Assembly (NCBI GenBank): GCA_029558905.1
Contig: JAKQCX010000035.1
Location: forward strand, 186,001 to 250,000
Reading direction: 5' to 3'
From: Pseudomonadota bacterium
GTDB taxonomy: Bacteria > Pseudomonadota > Gammaproteobacteria > Burkholderiales > Thiobacillaceae
DNA: 64,000 nucleotides
Numbering within the stretch: the first letter of the stretch is position 1; every line of letters starts with the position of its first letter. The notes beneath the pieces were generated by a model that was not told the origin of the DNA, did no database searches, and was given only the letters and a program-made list of their open reading frames with translations. This document shows, one piece after another, positions 31,292 to 40,813 of this stretch. Made by a program: the position numbers and the translations under genes.

Positions 31292-32799
31292 CCATGCATC
31301 CGGCGACCCGCGACTGGTGGAAGGCATTCGGCCTGATCGCCCTGGTCTGGGCAGCTCTGTTCCTGCTGCTGCGTCCCACCGGCGCCGACATGGTGGCCAT
31401 CTGGGAACGATCCGAGACCTACGCCCACGGCTACGTGGTGCTGCCCATCGCCCTCTGGCTGGTGTGGCGCAAGCGCCACCTGCTCATGGCCAGCCCGGTG
31501 GCGCCAGACTGGCGCGTCCTGGCCTTTGCCCTGGTCGCCGCCACATGCTGGCTGTTGGCCCGGATCATGAGCGTGAACGTGGTGGAACAGTACGCCTTCG
31601 TGGGTCTGCTCATCTGCGCGGTGTGGCTGCTGCTGGGCAGCAAGGCCGCGCGCGTGATGCTCTTCCCCCTGGGCTACCTGCTGCTCATGGTGCCCAACGG
31701 CGACAACTTCCTGCCGCAGCTCATGAACATCACCGCCGACATCACGGTGTTCATCCTGCGGCTCTGGGGCCTGCCCGTATTTCGCGAAGGCACCTTCTTC
31801 TCCCTGCCCAGCGGCGACTGGAGCGTGGTGGAAGGCTGCTCCGGCATCCGCTACATCATCTCCTCGGTCACCCTGGGTGTGCTGTATGCCTATCTGACCT
31901 ATCGCACGCTCTGGAAGCGCATCGCCTTCAGCATCGCCGCCTTCGTGGTGCCCATCCTGGCCAACGGCATGCGCGCCACCCTCATCGTCCTCATCGCCCA
32001 CTATTCCGACATGAAACTGGCCCTCGGGGTGGACCACTTCATCTATGGCTGGGTGTGGTTCGGGGTGGTCATGCTCCTCATGTTTGCCGTGGGCAACATC
32101 TGGCGGGAAGACACCCTGGCCGAAGAGCACCAAGCCCCCCCCGCCTTGTCTCCGAAGCTGGGCATCCTTCCCGCCGGGACGCTGCTGGCTCTGGTGGCCC
32201 TGTTCGCCTGGTATGCGCATCACCTGGGCAACCGTCCCCCCCTGCCCTCGCCGCTGGCGCGGGTGGCCGTGCCCGCAGGCTGGAGCGAGTCCCCCACGCC
32301 CGTCACCGAATGGACGCCCAGCTGGGCCGGCCTGGACGATCAACGCAGCCTGCACCTGCAAGGCGATGGCGCGCGCGTCATGCTGTACCTGGGCTGGTAC
32401 AGCACCCAGCGCCAGGGCTCGGAGCTGATCAACTTCGACAACCAACTCGTGCCGCAAAAGCATCCCGTCTGGCGCAAGCCCACGGAACGCGCGCGCGACA
32501 TCGTCATCGGCGGCCAGACGCTGCATTTGCGTGAGGCCACGGTGGATTCCCGTTCCCTGGGCCAGCGCCTGCTGATCTGGTACTGGAACCGCATTCCCGG
32601 CGAATCCACCACCAATACCCTGGAGGTCAAGCTGGCCCTGGGCCTGCGGGAATTGCGGGGTGCGGACGATGCCGGCGCGGTGGTGATCCTCGCCACCCCC
32701 TATGTGGATCAGCCCAGCGAGGCGGAGGCGGTGTTGCGCCGCTTCGTGGCCGCCCTGCAGCCCGTCATGAACCCCGTGCTGGACAAGCGGCAGCCATGA
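31288..32799 (+). CDS. xrtA: Exosortase A fused to EpsI-like domain (XrtA-EpsI)
   Basis: Inner-membrane transpeptidase-like enzyme that processes PEP-CTERM proteins. The first ~280 residues form about eight transmembrane segments carrying the conserved Cys in VEGCSGIRY (about 184), Arg in ANGMRATL (about 229) and His in GVDHFIYGW (about 250). The remaining ~200 residues form an extracytoplasmic EpsI domain (YLGWYSTQRQGSEL...), a known XrtA fusion. GTG 31288, 7 bases after GGAGG, is the best start; GTG 31285 and ATG 31294 are alternatives. Its stop overlaps the next glycosyltransferase (ATGA). No PEP-CTERM substrate was seen in the window. Confidence 0.95.
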   Translation: MTMHPATRDWWKAFGLIALVWAALFLLLRPTGADMVAIWERSETYAHGYVVLPIALWLVWRKRHLLMASPVAPDWRVLAFALVAATCWLLARIMSVNVVEQYAFVGLLICAVWLLLGSKAARVMLFPLGYLLLMVPNGDNFLPQLMNITADITVFILRLWGLPVFREGTFFSLPSGDWSVVEGCSGIRYIISSVTLGVLYAYLTYRTLWKRIAFSIAAFVVPILANGMRATLIVLIAHYSDMKLALGVDHFIYGWVWFGVVMLLMFAVGNIWREDTLAEEHQAPPALSPKLGILPAGTLLALVALFAWYAHHLGNRPPLPSPLARVAVPAGWSESPTPVTEWTPSWAGLDDQRSLHLQGDGARVMLYLGWYSTQRQGSELINFDNQLVPQKHPVWRKPTERARDIVIGGQTLHLREATVDSRSLGQRLLIWYWNRIPGESTTNTLEVKLALGLRELRGADDAGAVVILATPYVDQPSEAEAVLRRFVAALQPVMNPVLDKRQP

Positions 32800-33947
32800 C
32801 GGACGGCCGCCCGCTTATCGCCCATGTGGTCTATCACTTCGGTACAGGCGGCATGGAGAACGGCATGGTGAACCTGTTCAACCACTTGTCGCCGGAACAC
32901 TTCCGACATGCAGTCATCAACCTGGCGGGCTACGGCGACTTTCGCCGGCGCATCACCGCCCAGGATGTGGCCTTTTTCGACCTAAAAAAACGCCCCGGGC
33001 ACGACTACAGCTGGATGCCCCGCCTGTCCCGCCTGCTGGCGGAATTGCGGCCCGCCATCCTGCACACCCGCAACCTCAATGCCCTGGAAGCCCAGTTCGT
33101 GGGCGCCACTCGCCGCGTGCGGGGGCGGGTGCATGGCGAGCACGGCCGGGACGTGAGCGACCTGGAAGGCCGCAACTGGAAATACAACCTGCTGCGCCGG
33201 GCCGCCCGTCGGGTAGTGCACCGCTACATTGCCGTCAGCCAGGACCTGGCGGGCTGGCTGCGGGAAGCCGTACACGTGCCGGCCGCGCGCATCCACCAGA
33301 TCTACAACGGCGTGGACCAGGCGCGCTTCCACCCCCGTGACGCGGACACCCTCCCGCCCGCGGAGGCCGCCACATTCCTGCGCGGGGCCCGCTGTGTCAT
33401 CGGCAGCGTGGGCCGCATGGCGGCGGTGAAGGACTACCCCACGCTGGCGCGGGCCTTCATCCATCTCTGCCGGCACAGTCCGGAGCCGGCCGGTCTGCGG
33501 CTCGTCATCGTCGGCGACGGCACGGCCCGGGCCGAATGCCAGGCCCTGGTGGATGCAGCCGGCCTGGGTGGCCAGGCCCTGTTTCCCGGCGACCGCAGCG
33601 ACACTGCCGATTGGCTGCGCAGCTTCGATGTCTTCGTCCTGCCCTCCCTGGGGGAGGGCATCTCCAACACCATCCTCGAGGCCATGGCCACCGGCCTGCC
33701 GGTAGTGGCCACCCGGGTGGGCGGTACGCCCGAGCTGGTGCGGCAAGGGGTTTCCGGCAGCCTGTGGACCCCCGGCGACGTGGCCGGGCTGGCGCATCTG
33801 CTCAGCGCCTATGCCGCCGACCCCTTGCGCCGCCAGCGCGAAGGACTGGCCGGCCTCGCGCGTGCGGCACAGGACTTCTCCTGGCTGCGGGCGGCCGCGG
33901 CCTATGAATCCGTCTATACAAGCCTTTTGCACCCAAACCATGACTGA
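32796..33947 (+). CDS. XrtA-associated sugar transferase (TIGR03088-like, GT4)
   Basis: 383 residues. The opening PLIAHVVYHFGTGGMENGMVN and the motif RVHGEHGRDVSDLEG are characteristic of the exosortase-A-associated TIGR03088 glycosyltransferases. The C-terminal Rossmann domain contains IGSVGRMAAVKDYPTL, VIVGDG and the GT4 EX7E region PSLGEGISNTILEAMA. It presumably transfers a sugar from a nucleotide donor to a lipid-linked oligosaccharide at the cytosolic membrane face. It is coupled to xrtA and overlaps wecB by 8 bases. Confidence 0.9.
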   Translation: MTDGRPLIAHVVYHFGTGGMENGMVNLFNHLSPEHFRHAVINLAGYGDFRRRITAQDVAFFDLKKRPGHDYSWMPRLSRLLAELRPAILHTRNLNALEAQFVGATRRVRGRVHGEHGRDVSDLEGRNWKYNLLRRAARRVVHRYIAVSQDLAGWLREAVHVPAARIHQIYNGVDQARFHPRDADTLPPAEAATFLRGARCVIGSVGRMAAVKDYPTLARAFIHLCRHSPEPAGLRLVIVGDGTARAECQALVDAAGLGGQALFPGDRSDTADWLRSFDVFVLPSLGEGISNTILEAMATGLPVVATRVGGTPELVRQGVSGSLWTPGDVAGLAHLLSAYAADPLRRQREGLAGLARAAQDFSWLRAAAAYESVYTSLLHPNHD

Positions 33948-35037
33948 GATCCTCTGCATCGTCGGCGCCCGGCCCAATTTCATGAAGATCGCCCCCATCA
34001 TGGCGGCCTTCAGTGCCCGGGGCATCCAGGCCAAACTGGTGCACACGGGCCAGCATTACGACCCGGCCATGAGCGACAGCTTCTTCGACCAGCTGGGCAT
34101 TCCCCGGCCGGATGTGAACCTGGAGGTGGGTTCCGCCAGCCATGCGGTGCAGACCGCCGAGATCATGCGCGCCTTCGAGCCGGTGCTGGACCTGGAACAA
34201 CCCAAGGCCGTGCTGGTGGTGGGGGACGTGAACTCCACCATCGCCTGCGCCCTGGTGGCGGCCAAGAAGGGCGTCAAGGTCATCCACGTGGAGGCGGGCC
34301 TGCGCAGCTACGACCGGGCCATGCCCGAAGAGATCAATCGGGTGCTCACGGACCAGCTTTCCGAGCTGCTGTTCACCACCGAACAGGCGGCCCTTGCCAA
34401 CCTGCAACGCGAAGGCATCGACCCCGCCCGGGTGCACTTCGTCGGCAACGTCATGATCGACACCCTGCTGGGCCACCTGGAACGCGCCGTGCCGGCGGCC
34501 CAGACCCTGGGCGGCATGCCGGCCCGGGGCTATGCCGTGGTCACCCTGCACCGGCCCTCCAACGTGGACGATGCCGCCGTGTTCGAGGGCCTGCTGACCA
34601 TCCTGGCCCGGGTGGCGGAGCGCATGGACGTGGTGTTTCCCATCCACCCCCGCACCCGAGGTACGGCGGAGAGATTCGGCTTCAATAGCCTGCTGGAGTG
34701 CCCGGGCATGCGCCTGCTGCCCCCGCAGGGCTATCTGGAGATGCTGGGCCTGACCCGCGACGCCAGCGTGGTCATCACCGACTCCGGCGGCCTGCAGGAA
34801 GAGACCACCGCCCTGGGGGTACCCTGCATCACCGTGCGGGACAACACCGAGCGCCCCGTAACCCTCACCGAAGGCACCAACAGCCTCACCGGCCCGGATC
34901 CGGAAAGAATCTGGCCCGTGTTCGAGGAGATCATGGCCAGCGGTGGCAAGCGCGGCCGCATCCCGGAATTCTGGGACGGCCGGGCGGCGGATCGCATTGC
35001 CGGCCTGCTGCGGGGCTGGCTGGATGCGTTGAACTAG
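33940..35037 (+). CDS. wecB: UDP-N-acetylglucosamine 2-epimerase (non-hydrolysing)
   Basis: Interconverts UDP-GlcNAc and UDP-ManNAc. 365 residues from ATG 33940 ([19 protein letters not shown]). Other motifs are [47 protein letters not shown] and TDSGGLQEE. It overlaps the upstream glycosyltransferase gene by 8 bases. It suggests ManNAc or ManNAcA-type sugars in the glycan made by this locus, although no wecC-type dehydrogenase is present. Confidence 0.95.
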   Translation: MTEILCIVGARPNFMKIAPIMAAFSARGIQAKLVHTGQHYDPAMSDSFFDQLGIPRPDVNLEVGSASHAVQTAEIMRAFEPVLDLEQPKAVLVVGDVNSTIACALVAAKKGVKVIHVEAGLRSYDRAMPEEINRVLTDQLSELLFTTEQAALANLQREGIDPARVHFVGNVMIDTLLGHLERAVPAAQTLGGMPARGYAVVTLHRPSNVDDAAVFEGLLTILARVAERMDVVFPIHPRTRGTAERFGFNSLLECPGMRLLPPQGYLEMLGLTRDASVVITDSGGLQEETTALGVPCITVRDNTERPVTLTEGTNSLTGPDPERIWPVFEEIMASGGKRGRIPEFWDGRAADRIAGLLRGWLDALN

Positions 35038-35055
35038 GAAGGCGGCACGACAGTC

Positions 35056-36960
35056 ATGTGCGGCATCACCGGCATCTTCGACCTGCGCGGCCAGCGCCCC
35101 ATCGACCGGGACGTCTTGCAGCGCATCAACGACATGCAGTGGCATCGCGGCCCCGACGAAGCGGGCCTGCACCTGGAGCCGGGCCTGGGCTTCGGCCACC
35201 GGCGCCTGTCCATCATCGACATCGCTGCCGGCCAGCAGCCCATGTTCAACGAGGACGGCAGCGTGGCCGTGGTGTTCAACGGCGAGATCTACAACTTCGT
35301 CGACCTGATCCCGGAGCTCACCACCCTGGGCCACAGATTCAGGACCCGCTCGGACACCGAGACCATCGTCCACGCCTGGGAGCAGTGGGGCGAGGACTGC
35401 GTGCACCACTTCCGCGGCATGTTCGCCTTCGCCCTGTGGGACCGGAACCGGCAGGTGCTGTTCATGGCGCGCGACCGGCTGGGGGTGAAGCCGCTGCACT
35501 ACGCGGTCACCGAGGACGGCTTCCTGGTGTTCGGCTCGGAACTGAAGAGCCTCACCGCCTGGCCGGGCTTTCGCCGCGACATCGATGACGAGGCGGTGGA
35601 AGACTACTTCGGCTACGGCTACGTGCCCGAACCGCGCACCATCTACAGGTCGGCGCTGAAGATGCCTCCGGGTCATCGCCTGCTCATCAAGCACGGCCAG
35701 CCCGTACCGGCGCCGCAAGGATACTGGGACGTGCCCTTCCAGCCCGTGGGCGCCCTCAGCCTAGAGGCCGCCGAATCCGAGTTCATCGCGCGCTTCCGGG
35801 AGGCGGTGCGGATCCGCATGGTGGCCGAGGTGCCCCTGGGGGCCTTCCTCTCCGGCGGCGTGGATTCCTCCGCCGTGGTGGCCATGATGGCCGGGCTATC
35901 CGACCAGCCGGTGAAGACCTGCTCCATCGCCTTCCCGAACCCAAGGTACGATGAATCCGCCTACGCCCGGCAGGTGGCGGAGCGCTACCGCACCGACCAC
36001 CACATCAACCTGGTGGAGTCCGACGACATCGGCCTGGTGGACGAACTGGCCCGGCTCTACGACGAGCCTTATGCCGACTCATCCGCCATGCCCACCTACC
36101 GGGTGTGCCAGCTGGCACGCAGGGACGTGACCGTGGCCCTGTCCGGCGACGGCGGCGACGAGAACTTCGCCGGCTACCGGCGCTACCGCTGGCACTCCTA
36201 CGAGGAGCGCATGCGCCGCCTGCTGCCCTATGGCGTGCGCAAGCCCCTGTTCGGCTTCCTCGGCCGTGCCTATCCCAAGGCGGACTGGGCCCCCAGGGTA
36301 TTGCGTGCCAAGACCACCTTCCAGGCCATGGCCCGCGACACGGTGGAAGGCTACTTCCACGGCGTCTCCATCATGGGTGACGAGCTGCGCGACAAGGTCT
36401 ACAGCGCCGCCTTCAGGAAGCGTCTGAACGGCTACCGGGCGGTAGAGGTGCTGCGCCGTCACCACGCTCGCTCCCCGGTGCGTGACGGCGATGCCGTCTC
36501 CCAGGTGCAGTACCTGGACATGAAGACGTACATGGTGGGCGACATCCTCACCAAGGTGGACCGGGCCAGCATGGCCCATGCCCTGGAGGTGCGCGTGCCC
36601 TTCCTGGACCACCAGCTCATGGAATGGGTCTCCGGCCTGCCGGTGGACTACAAGCTCCGGGGCGCCGAGGGCAAGTACATGCTCAAGCGGGCCATGGAAC
36701 CCTTTCTTCCCCACGACATCATGTACCGCCGCAAGATGGGCTTCTCCATCCCCCTGGCCGAGTGGTTCCGGGGGCCGCTGAAGGGCAGACTCTACACGGC
36801 GCTGGCCTCGCCGCGCATGGCCGACACCGGCCTGTTCGACATGGCCTTCCTGAAACGCATGGCCGACGACCACACCCGGGGGGTGCGCGATCACAGCGCC
36901 GCCCTGTGGTCCCTGTACATGTTCGAGGCCTTTCTGCGCAACAGCGGGGGCCAGACATGA
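35056..36960 (+). CDS. asnB: XrtA-associated glutamine amidotransferase (AsnB-like)
   Basis: 634 residues. An N-terminal Ntn glutaminase domain has the catalytic Cys at position 2 (MCGITGIFD) plus HRRLSIID and VFNGEIYN; the C-terminal asparagine-synthetase domain has the PP-loop LSGGVDSSAV and LSGDGGDENFAGY. It matches the exosortase-A-associated amidotransferase group (TIGR03108 type), thought to amidate a sugar or protein carboxylate during EPS assembly rather than to make asparagine. It starts 18 bp after wecB. A repeat element lies just downstream. Confidence 0.92.
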   Translation: MCGITGIFDLRGQRPIDRDVLQRINDMQWHRGPDEAGLHLEPGLGFGHRRLSIIDIAAGQQPMFNEDGSVAVVFNGEIYNFVDLIPELTTLGHRFRTRSDTETIVHAWEQWGEDCVHHFRGMFAFALWDRNRQVLFMARDRLGVKPLHYAVTEDGFLVFGSELKSLTAWPGFRRDIDDEAVEDYFGYGYVPEPRTIYRSALKMPPGHRLLIKHGQPVPAPQGYWDVPFQPVGALSLEAAESEFIARFREAVRIRMVAEVPLGAFLSGGVDSSAVVAMMAGLSDQPVKTCSIAFPNPRYDESAYARQVAERYRTDHHINLVESDDIGLVDELARLYDEPYADSSAMPTYRVCQLARRDVTVALSGDGGDENFAGYRRYRWHSYEERMRRLLPYGVRKPLFGFLGRAYPKADWAPRVLRAKTTFQAMARDTVEGYFHGVSIMGDELRDKVYSAAFRKRLNGYRAVEVLRRHHARSPVRDGDAVSQVQYLDMKTYMVGDILTKVDRASMAHALEVRVPFLDHQLMEWVSGLPVDYKLRGAEGKYMLKRAMEPFLPHDIMYRRKMGFSIPLAEWFRGPLKGRLYTALASPRMADTGLFDMAFLKRMADDHTRGVRDHSAALWSLYMFEAFLRNSGGQT

Positions 36961-36993
36961 ACCGCCTAATGCCCCTGGCCGGGTCGCGCCCCG

Positions 36994-37083
36994 TTTTGCA
37001 AAAGGGGGACAGGGTGGGTTCCTGCTGCGCCGGCGCAGCATTGCCGTGCCGGAATCCCCCTCTATCTCCCTTTGGAAAAGAGA
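36994..37083. repeat. Palindromic MITE/REP-like intergenic repeat
   Basis: Imperfect inverted arms (36994-37022, TTTTGCAAAAGGGGGACAGG...; 37051-37083, ...TCCCTTTGGAAAAGAGA) flank a perfect 18-bp palindrome at 37023-37040 (TGCTGCGCCGGCGCAGCA). The AAAGGGGGA/TCCCCCT arm type is common among dispersed bacterial intergenic repeats. It fills the gap between the amidotransferase and the next glycosyltransferase. Confidence 0.65.
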
Positions 37084-37117
37084 GAAGTGCACCCCACCAT
37101 CCATTGACGTTTTCTGC

Positions 37118-38335
37118 ATGAGCCTGCGCGTCCTGCACGTCTTCGACCACTCCCTGCCGCTGCACTCGGGCTATACCTTCCGCAGCGCCAACATCCTGCG
37201 CGGTCAGCGCCGCCTGGGCTGGGAAACCTTCCATCTCACCAGCCCCAAGCAGCTCGATGCCCAGGGCCTGGAAGAGGAGGCGGACGGCCTGCGCTTCTAC
37301 CGCACGCCCCGCCCCGGCGGCCTGGCCAGCAGGCTGCCGGTACTGAACCAGTGGGCCCTCATGGAGGCCACCGAGGTCCGTCTCATGGACCTGGCCAAAC
37401 GGCTGCGCCCGGACCTGATCCACGCCCACTCCCCCGTGCTCAACGCCTGGCCCGCCATCCACGTGGGCCGTGCCCTGGGCATCCCTTCGGTCTATGAGAT
37501 CCGCGCCTTCTGGGAGGACGCCGCCGTGGACCACGGCACCCAGCAGGAGGGCGGCCTGCGCTATCGCCTCACCAAGTCCATGGAAACCCGGGCAGTGCGC
37601 GCCGCCAACCAGGTGGTCACCATCTGCCAGGGCCTGCGCGGCGATCTCATCGCCCGCGGCATCCCCGCCGGCAAGATCGGCGTGGTACCCAACGCCGTGG
37701 ACATCGAGCACTTCCAGCCCAGCACCGGCGCCGATCCCGGGCTGAAGGCTAAGCTGGGCCTGGCGGGTTGCCGGGTGATCGGCTTCCTGGGTTCCTTTTA
37801 TGCCTACGAGGGTCTGGACCTGCTGCTCGCCGCCCTGCCGCGGATCCTGGAGCAGGCCGCGGACGTGCGCGTGCTGCTGGTGGGCGGCGGCCCCCAGGAG
37901 GCCAACCTCAAGGCCCAGGCGCAAGACCTGGGCTTGAGCGACAAGGTGGTGTTCGTGGGCCGGGTGCCCCACAGCGAGGTGGGCCGCTACTACGACCTGG
38001 TGGACCTGCTGGCCTACCCGCGCCACGCCATGCGCCTCACCGACCTGGTGACGCCGCTCAAGCCCCTGGAGGCCATGGCCCAGGGTCACCTGCTCATTGC
38101 CTCCGACGTGGGCGGCCACAGGGAACTCATCGAGGACGGCAGCACCGGTTTCCTGTTCCGCGCCGAGGATGGGGAGGACCTGGCGCGCAAGGCCCTGACG
38201 GCGCTCGACCTGCCCGACCGGGGTACGGCCATTCGCGCCAACGGCCGACGCTTCGTGGAAACCGAGCGCAACTGGGCGCGCAGCATTGCGCACTATCGCG
38301 CCATCTATGGGGCCGCCCTTGGCCGCACACTCTGA
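37118..38335 (+). CDS. XrtA-associated glycosyltransferase (TIGR04063/Daro_2409-like, GT4)
   Basis: 405 residues from ATG 37118 (MSLRVLHVFDHSLPLHSGYTFR). This opening, together with YEIRAFWEDAAVDHGT, is typical of the exosortase-A-associated Daro_2409 family. The C-terminal GT-B domain shows VIGFLGSFYAYEGLDLL, LLVGGGP and the donor-binding region LTDLVTPLKPLEAMAQG. It likely acts on the lipid-linked repeat unit in the cytosol. The repeat element upstream may weaken coupling to asnB. Its 3' end overlaps the next gene by 29 bases. Confidence 0.9.
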   Translation: MSLRVLHVFDHSLPLHSGYTFRSANILRGQRRLGWETFHLTSPKQLDAQGLEEEADGLRFYRTPRPGGLASRLPVLNQWALMEATEVRLMDLAKRLRPDLIHAHSPVLNAWPAIHVGRALGIPSVYEIRAFWEDAAVDHGTQQEGGLRYRLTKSMETRAVRAANQVVTICQGLRGDLIARGIPAGKIGVVPNAVDIEHFQPSTGADPGLKAKLGLAGCRVIGFLGSFYAYEGLDLLLAALPRILEQAADVRVLLVGGGPQEANLKAQAQDLGLSDKVVFVGRVPHSEVGRYYDLVDLLAYPRHAMRLTDLVTPLKPLEAMAQGHLLIASDVGGHRELIEDGSTGFLFRAEDGEDLARKALTALDLPDRGTAIRANGRRFVETERNWARSIAHYRAIYGAALGRTL

Positions 38336-39410
38336 ACCCCGCACGCCGCCGGGCCGACTGGCCCTGATAGGCCCGCTGCCACCACCCTCGGGCGGCATGG
38401 CCAACCAGACCCTGCAGCTCGCGCGTCTGTTGCAAGGCGAAGGGGTACGCGTGGAAATCGTGCAGGTCAACGCCCCTTACCGGCCGGCCTGGACGGGTCG
38501 TGTGCCGGTGTTGCGCGCGGCCTTCCGCCTGCTGCCCTATCTCCATCGCCTGTGGTGCGCGGCCGGGCGCAATCAGCTGTTCCACATCATGGCCAACTCC
38601 GGCTGGTCCTGGCACCTGTTCGCCGCACCGGCCATCTGGATCGCCCGTCTGCGCGGCATTCCCGCGGTCGTCAATTACCGGGGCGGCGAGGCGGAACCCT
38701 TTCTGCGCAAGTCGGCAGGCGCAGTACGCTTCTCCATGCGCCGCGCCGCCGCGCTGGCAGTGCCCTCCGGCTTTCTGCGGGAGGTCTTCGCGCGCTTCGG
38801 CGTGGACGCCCGCATCGTGCCCAACATCATCGATCTGGAGAAATTCCATGCCGGCAATGCGCATCCTGCCGGCATCCACGTGCTCGTGGCACGCAATCTC
38901 GAGCCGCTCTATGACATCGCCAGCGCCCTGCGCGCATTCGCCCTGTTGCGCGAGCGCCATGCCGGTGCACGCATGAGCGTGGCCGGATCGGGCCCGGAAC
39001 GGAACCACCTGGAACGGCTCGCCGAAGAGCTCGGCATCGGCGGGCGGGTCCGCTTCACCGGCCGCCTCGACAGCGAGGCCATGGCCGTGCTTTATCGCGA
39101 GGCCACCCTGAGCCTCAACCCATCCCTGGCCGATAACATGCCCAACTCGGTGCTGGAGGCCCTGGCCTGCGGCCTGCCCGTGGTCAGCACCGACGTGGGC
39201 GGCGTACCCCATCTGGTGCGCCACGAACATACCGCGCTGCTGGTGAAGCCCGGCGACGCCGAGGGCATGGCGCAAGCCATGATCCGCCTGATCGAGGACG
39301 AGACCTTGCGAGCGAACCTGATACGCAACGGCAGCGAGCACGTACGCGCCTTCACCTGGGAACGGGTAGGCGAGAAGTGGATGGGCCTCTACCGTGAGGT
39401 GCTGGCATGA
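38307..39410 (+). CDS. Glycosyltransferase family 4
   Basis: 367 residues; ATG 38307 is inside the end of the previous gene, and a TTG at 38316 is an alternative. N-terminal PLPPPSGGMANQTLQLAR is a GT4 acceptor-domain opening; the C-terminal domain carries VARNLEPLYD, VAGSGPERN, LNPSLADNMPNSVLEALA (EX7E-type) and STDVGGVP. Sugar specificity cannot be read. The stop overlaps the next start (ATGA), tying it to the PaaK-like gene. Confidence 0.88.
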   Translation: MGPPLAAHSEPRTPPGRLALIGPLPPPSGGMANQTLQLARLLQGEGVRVEIVQVNAPYRPAWTGRVPVLRAAFRLLPYLHRLWCAAGRNQLFHIMANSGWSWHLFAAPAIWIARLRGIPAVVNYRGGEAEPFLRKSAGAVRFSMRRAAALAVPSGFLREVFARFGVDARIVPNIIDLEKFHAGNAHPAGIHVLVARNLEPLYDIASALRAFALLRERHAGARMSVAGSGPERNHLERLAEELGIGGRVRFTGRLDSEAMAVLYREATLSLNPSLADNMPNSVLEALACGLPVVSTDVGGVPHLVRHEHTALLVKPGDAEGMAQAMIRLIEDETLRANLIRNGSEHVRAFTWERVGEKWMGLYREVLA

Positions 39411-40801
39411 GGTTGCCCGCCGCCATCGCCGGCCGCCTGGTGTATCCCCTGCAGGAACGCGTATTCAGACGCTCGACCTTCTCCGATCTCGCCACACTTG
39501 AGCGCAGCCAATGGCTGACGCGGGGGGCGCTCGAGGACCTGCAGCGACGCAAGCTACGCGAGTTGTTGGAAGTGGCCCACGCCCATTGTCCCTGGCATCG
39601 CCGGCGCATGCAGGCGGCCGGGCTGGCGCCGGACGACCTGGGCGAGCTCGCCGATCTGCGCCGCCTGCCCACCATGGACAAGGCCGAGGCCGCTGCCCAC
39701 CGGGATGAGCTGGTGTGGAAGGGCGTGCCCGGCGGCGCCTACCCGTACAACACCGGCGGTTCCAGCGGCCAGCCCCTCATCTTCCATTTCGGCCGCGGGC
39801 GCCAGGCCTCGGACGCCGCCGGCCGCATCCGCGCGCGGCGCTGGTGGGGCGTGGAGGTGGGCGAGCCGGAGGTCTACATCTGGGGCGCCCCCGTTGAATT
39901 GAACAAGACCGACTGGGTGAAGACCGTGCGGGACCGCCTCCTGAACCAGCTGGTGCTCAACGCCTTCGCCATGTCTCCGGAACGCATGGACCGTTATCTG
40001 GATGCTCTGGAATCCTTCCAGCCACGCTGCATCTACGGCTATTCCAGTTCCGTGGCCCTGCTGGCTGCCCATGCCCGGGAGCGGGGCCACCGGCCGCGCC
40101 TGCCCAGGCTGCGGGTGGTGTGCACCACGGGCGAGCCCCTCTACGATCACCAGCGCAGCCTGATTTCCGAAGTCTTCGGCGTAGCCGTGGCCAACGAGTT
40201 CGGCAGCCGCGACATCGGCTTCACCGCGCACGAGACCCCCCATGGCCAGATGCTGCTCATGAGCGAGAGCATCATCCTGGAAGTGCTGGACCCCCAGGGC
40301 AACCCTGTGGCCCCGGGCCAGACGGGCGAGGCGGTGATGACCGGCCTGTGTTCCCAGGCCCAGCCCTTCATCCGCTACCGCACCGGCGACATGCTGCGCA
40401 TGAGCCCGGAGACGGACCGCGACGGGCGCGGCCTGCATGTGATCGCCGAGGTGATGGGTCGGCAGACCGATTTCCTGGTGCGTGCCGACGGCACCATCAT
40501 GCACGCCCTGGCGGGCATCTACGTGCTGCGCGCCGTAGATGGGGTGGGGGAATTCAAGCTGATCCAGCATGACCGGCTCAACCTGGAGGCGCAGGTCGTG
40601 CCCAATGCGCGCTGGCGGGCGGACGGGGCGCGAGCCATCGAAACCGGGCTGCGGGCACGCCTGGGTGACGACGTGACCATCCATGTGCGTCTATTGGATA
40701 CCATTCCGCCCGAAGCCTCCGGCAAACACCGCTATGTTGTCAGCCACGTGCGGCTGGAAGGCGGTCTCGAGCAGGCCGCCGGCCATCCGCAACCTCAATA
40801 G
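39407..40801 (+). CDS. PaaK/CapK-like adenylate-forming enzyme
   Basis: 464 residues resembling phenylacetate-CoA ligase-type AMP-binding proteins: phosphate loop YNTGGSSGQP (about 120), GYSSSVALLAAHA, TTGEPL, NEFGSRDIG (A5-like) and RYRTGDM, with a C-terminal lid ending PEASGKHRYVV. CapK-type homologues occur in many polysaccharide loci with unknown substrate. It may activate an acyl or amino-acid group used to decorate the glycan; that is inference. It is coupled to the GT4 gene before it and followed 12 bp later by the toroid protein. Confidence 0.82.
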   Translation: MRLPAAIAGRLVYPLQERVFRRSTFSDLATLERSQWLTRGALEDLQRRKLRELLEVAHAHCPWHRRRMQAAGLAPDDLGELADLRRLPTMDKAEAAAHRDELVWKGVPGGAYPYNTGGSSGQPLIFHFGRGRQASDAAGRIRARRWWGVEVGEPEVYIWGAPVELNKTDWVKTVRDRLLNQLVLNAFAMSPERMDRYLDALESFQPRCIYGYSSSVALLAAHARERGHRPRLPRLRVVCTTGEPLYDHQRSLISEVFGVAVANEFGSRDIGFTAHETPHGQMLLMSESIILEVLDPQGNPVAPGQTGEAVMTGLCSQAQPFIRYRTGDMLRMSPETDRDGRGLHVIAEVMGRQTDFLVRADGTIMHALAGIYVLRAVDGVGEFKLIQHDRLNLEAQVVPNARWRADGARAIETGLRARLGDDVTIHVRLLDTIPPEASGKHRYVVSHVRLEGGLEQAAGHPQPQ

Positions 40802-40813
40802 AACCCGCAAGCA

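Noticed and set aside
33802-35718. A 638-codon minus-strand frame opposite wecB and asnB
   Set aside because: Antisense shadow with low-complexity composition; both plus-strand genes carry complete family motifs.
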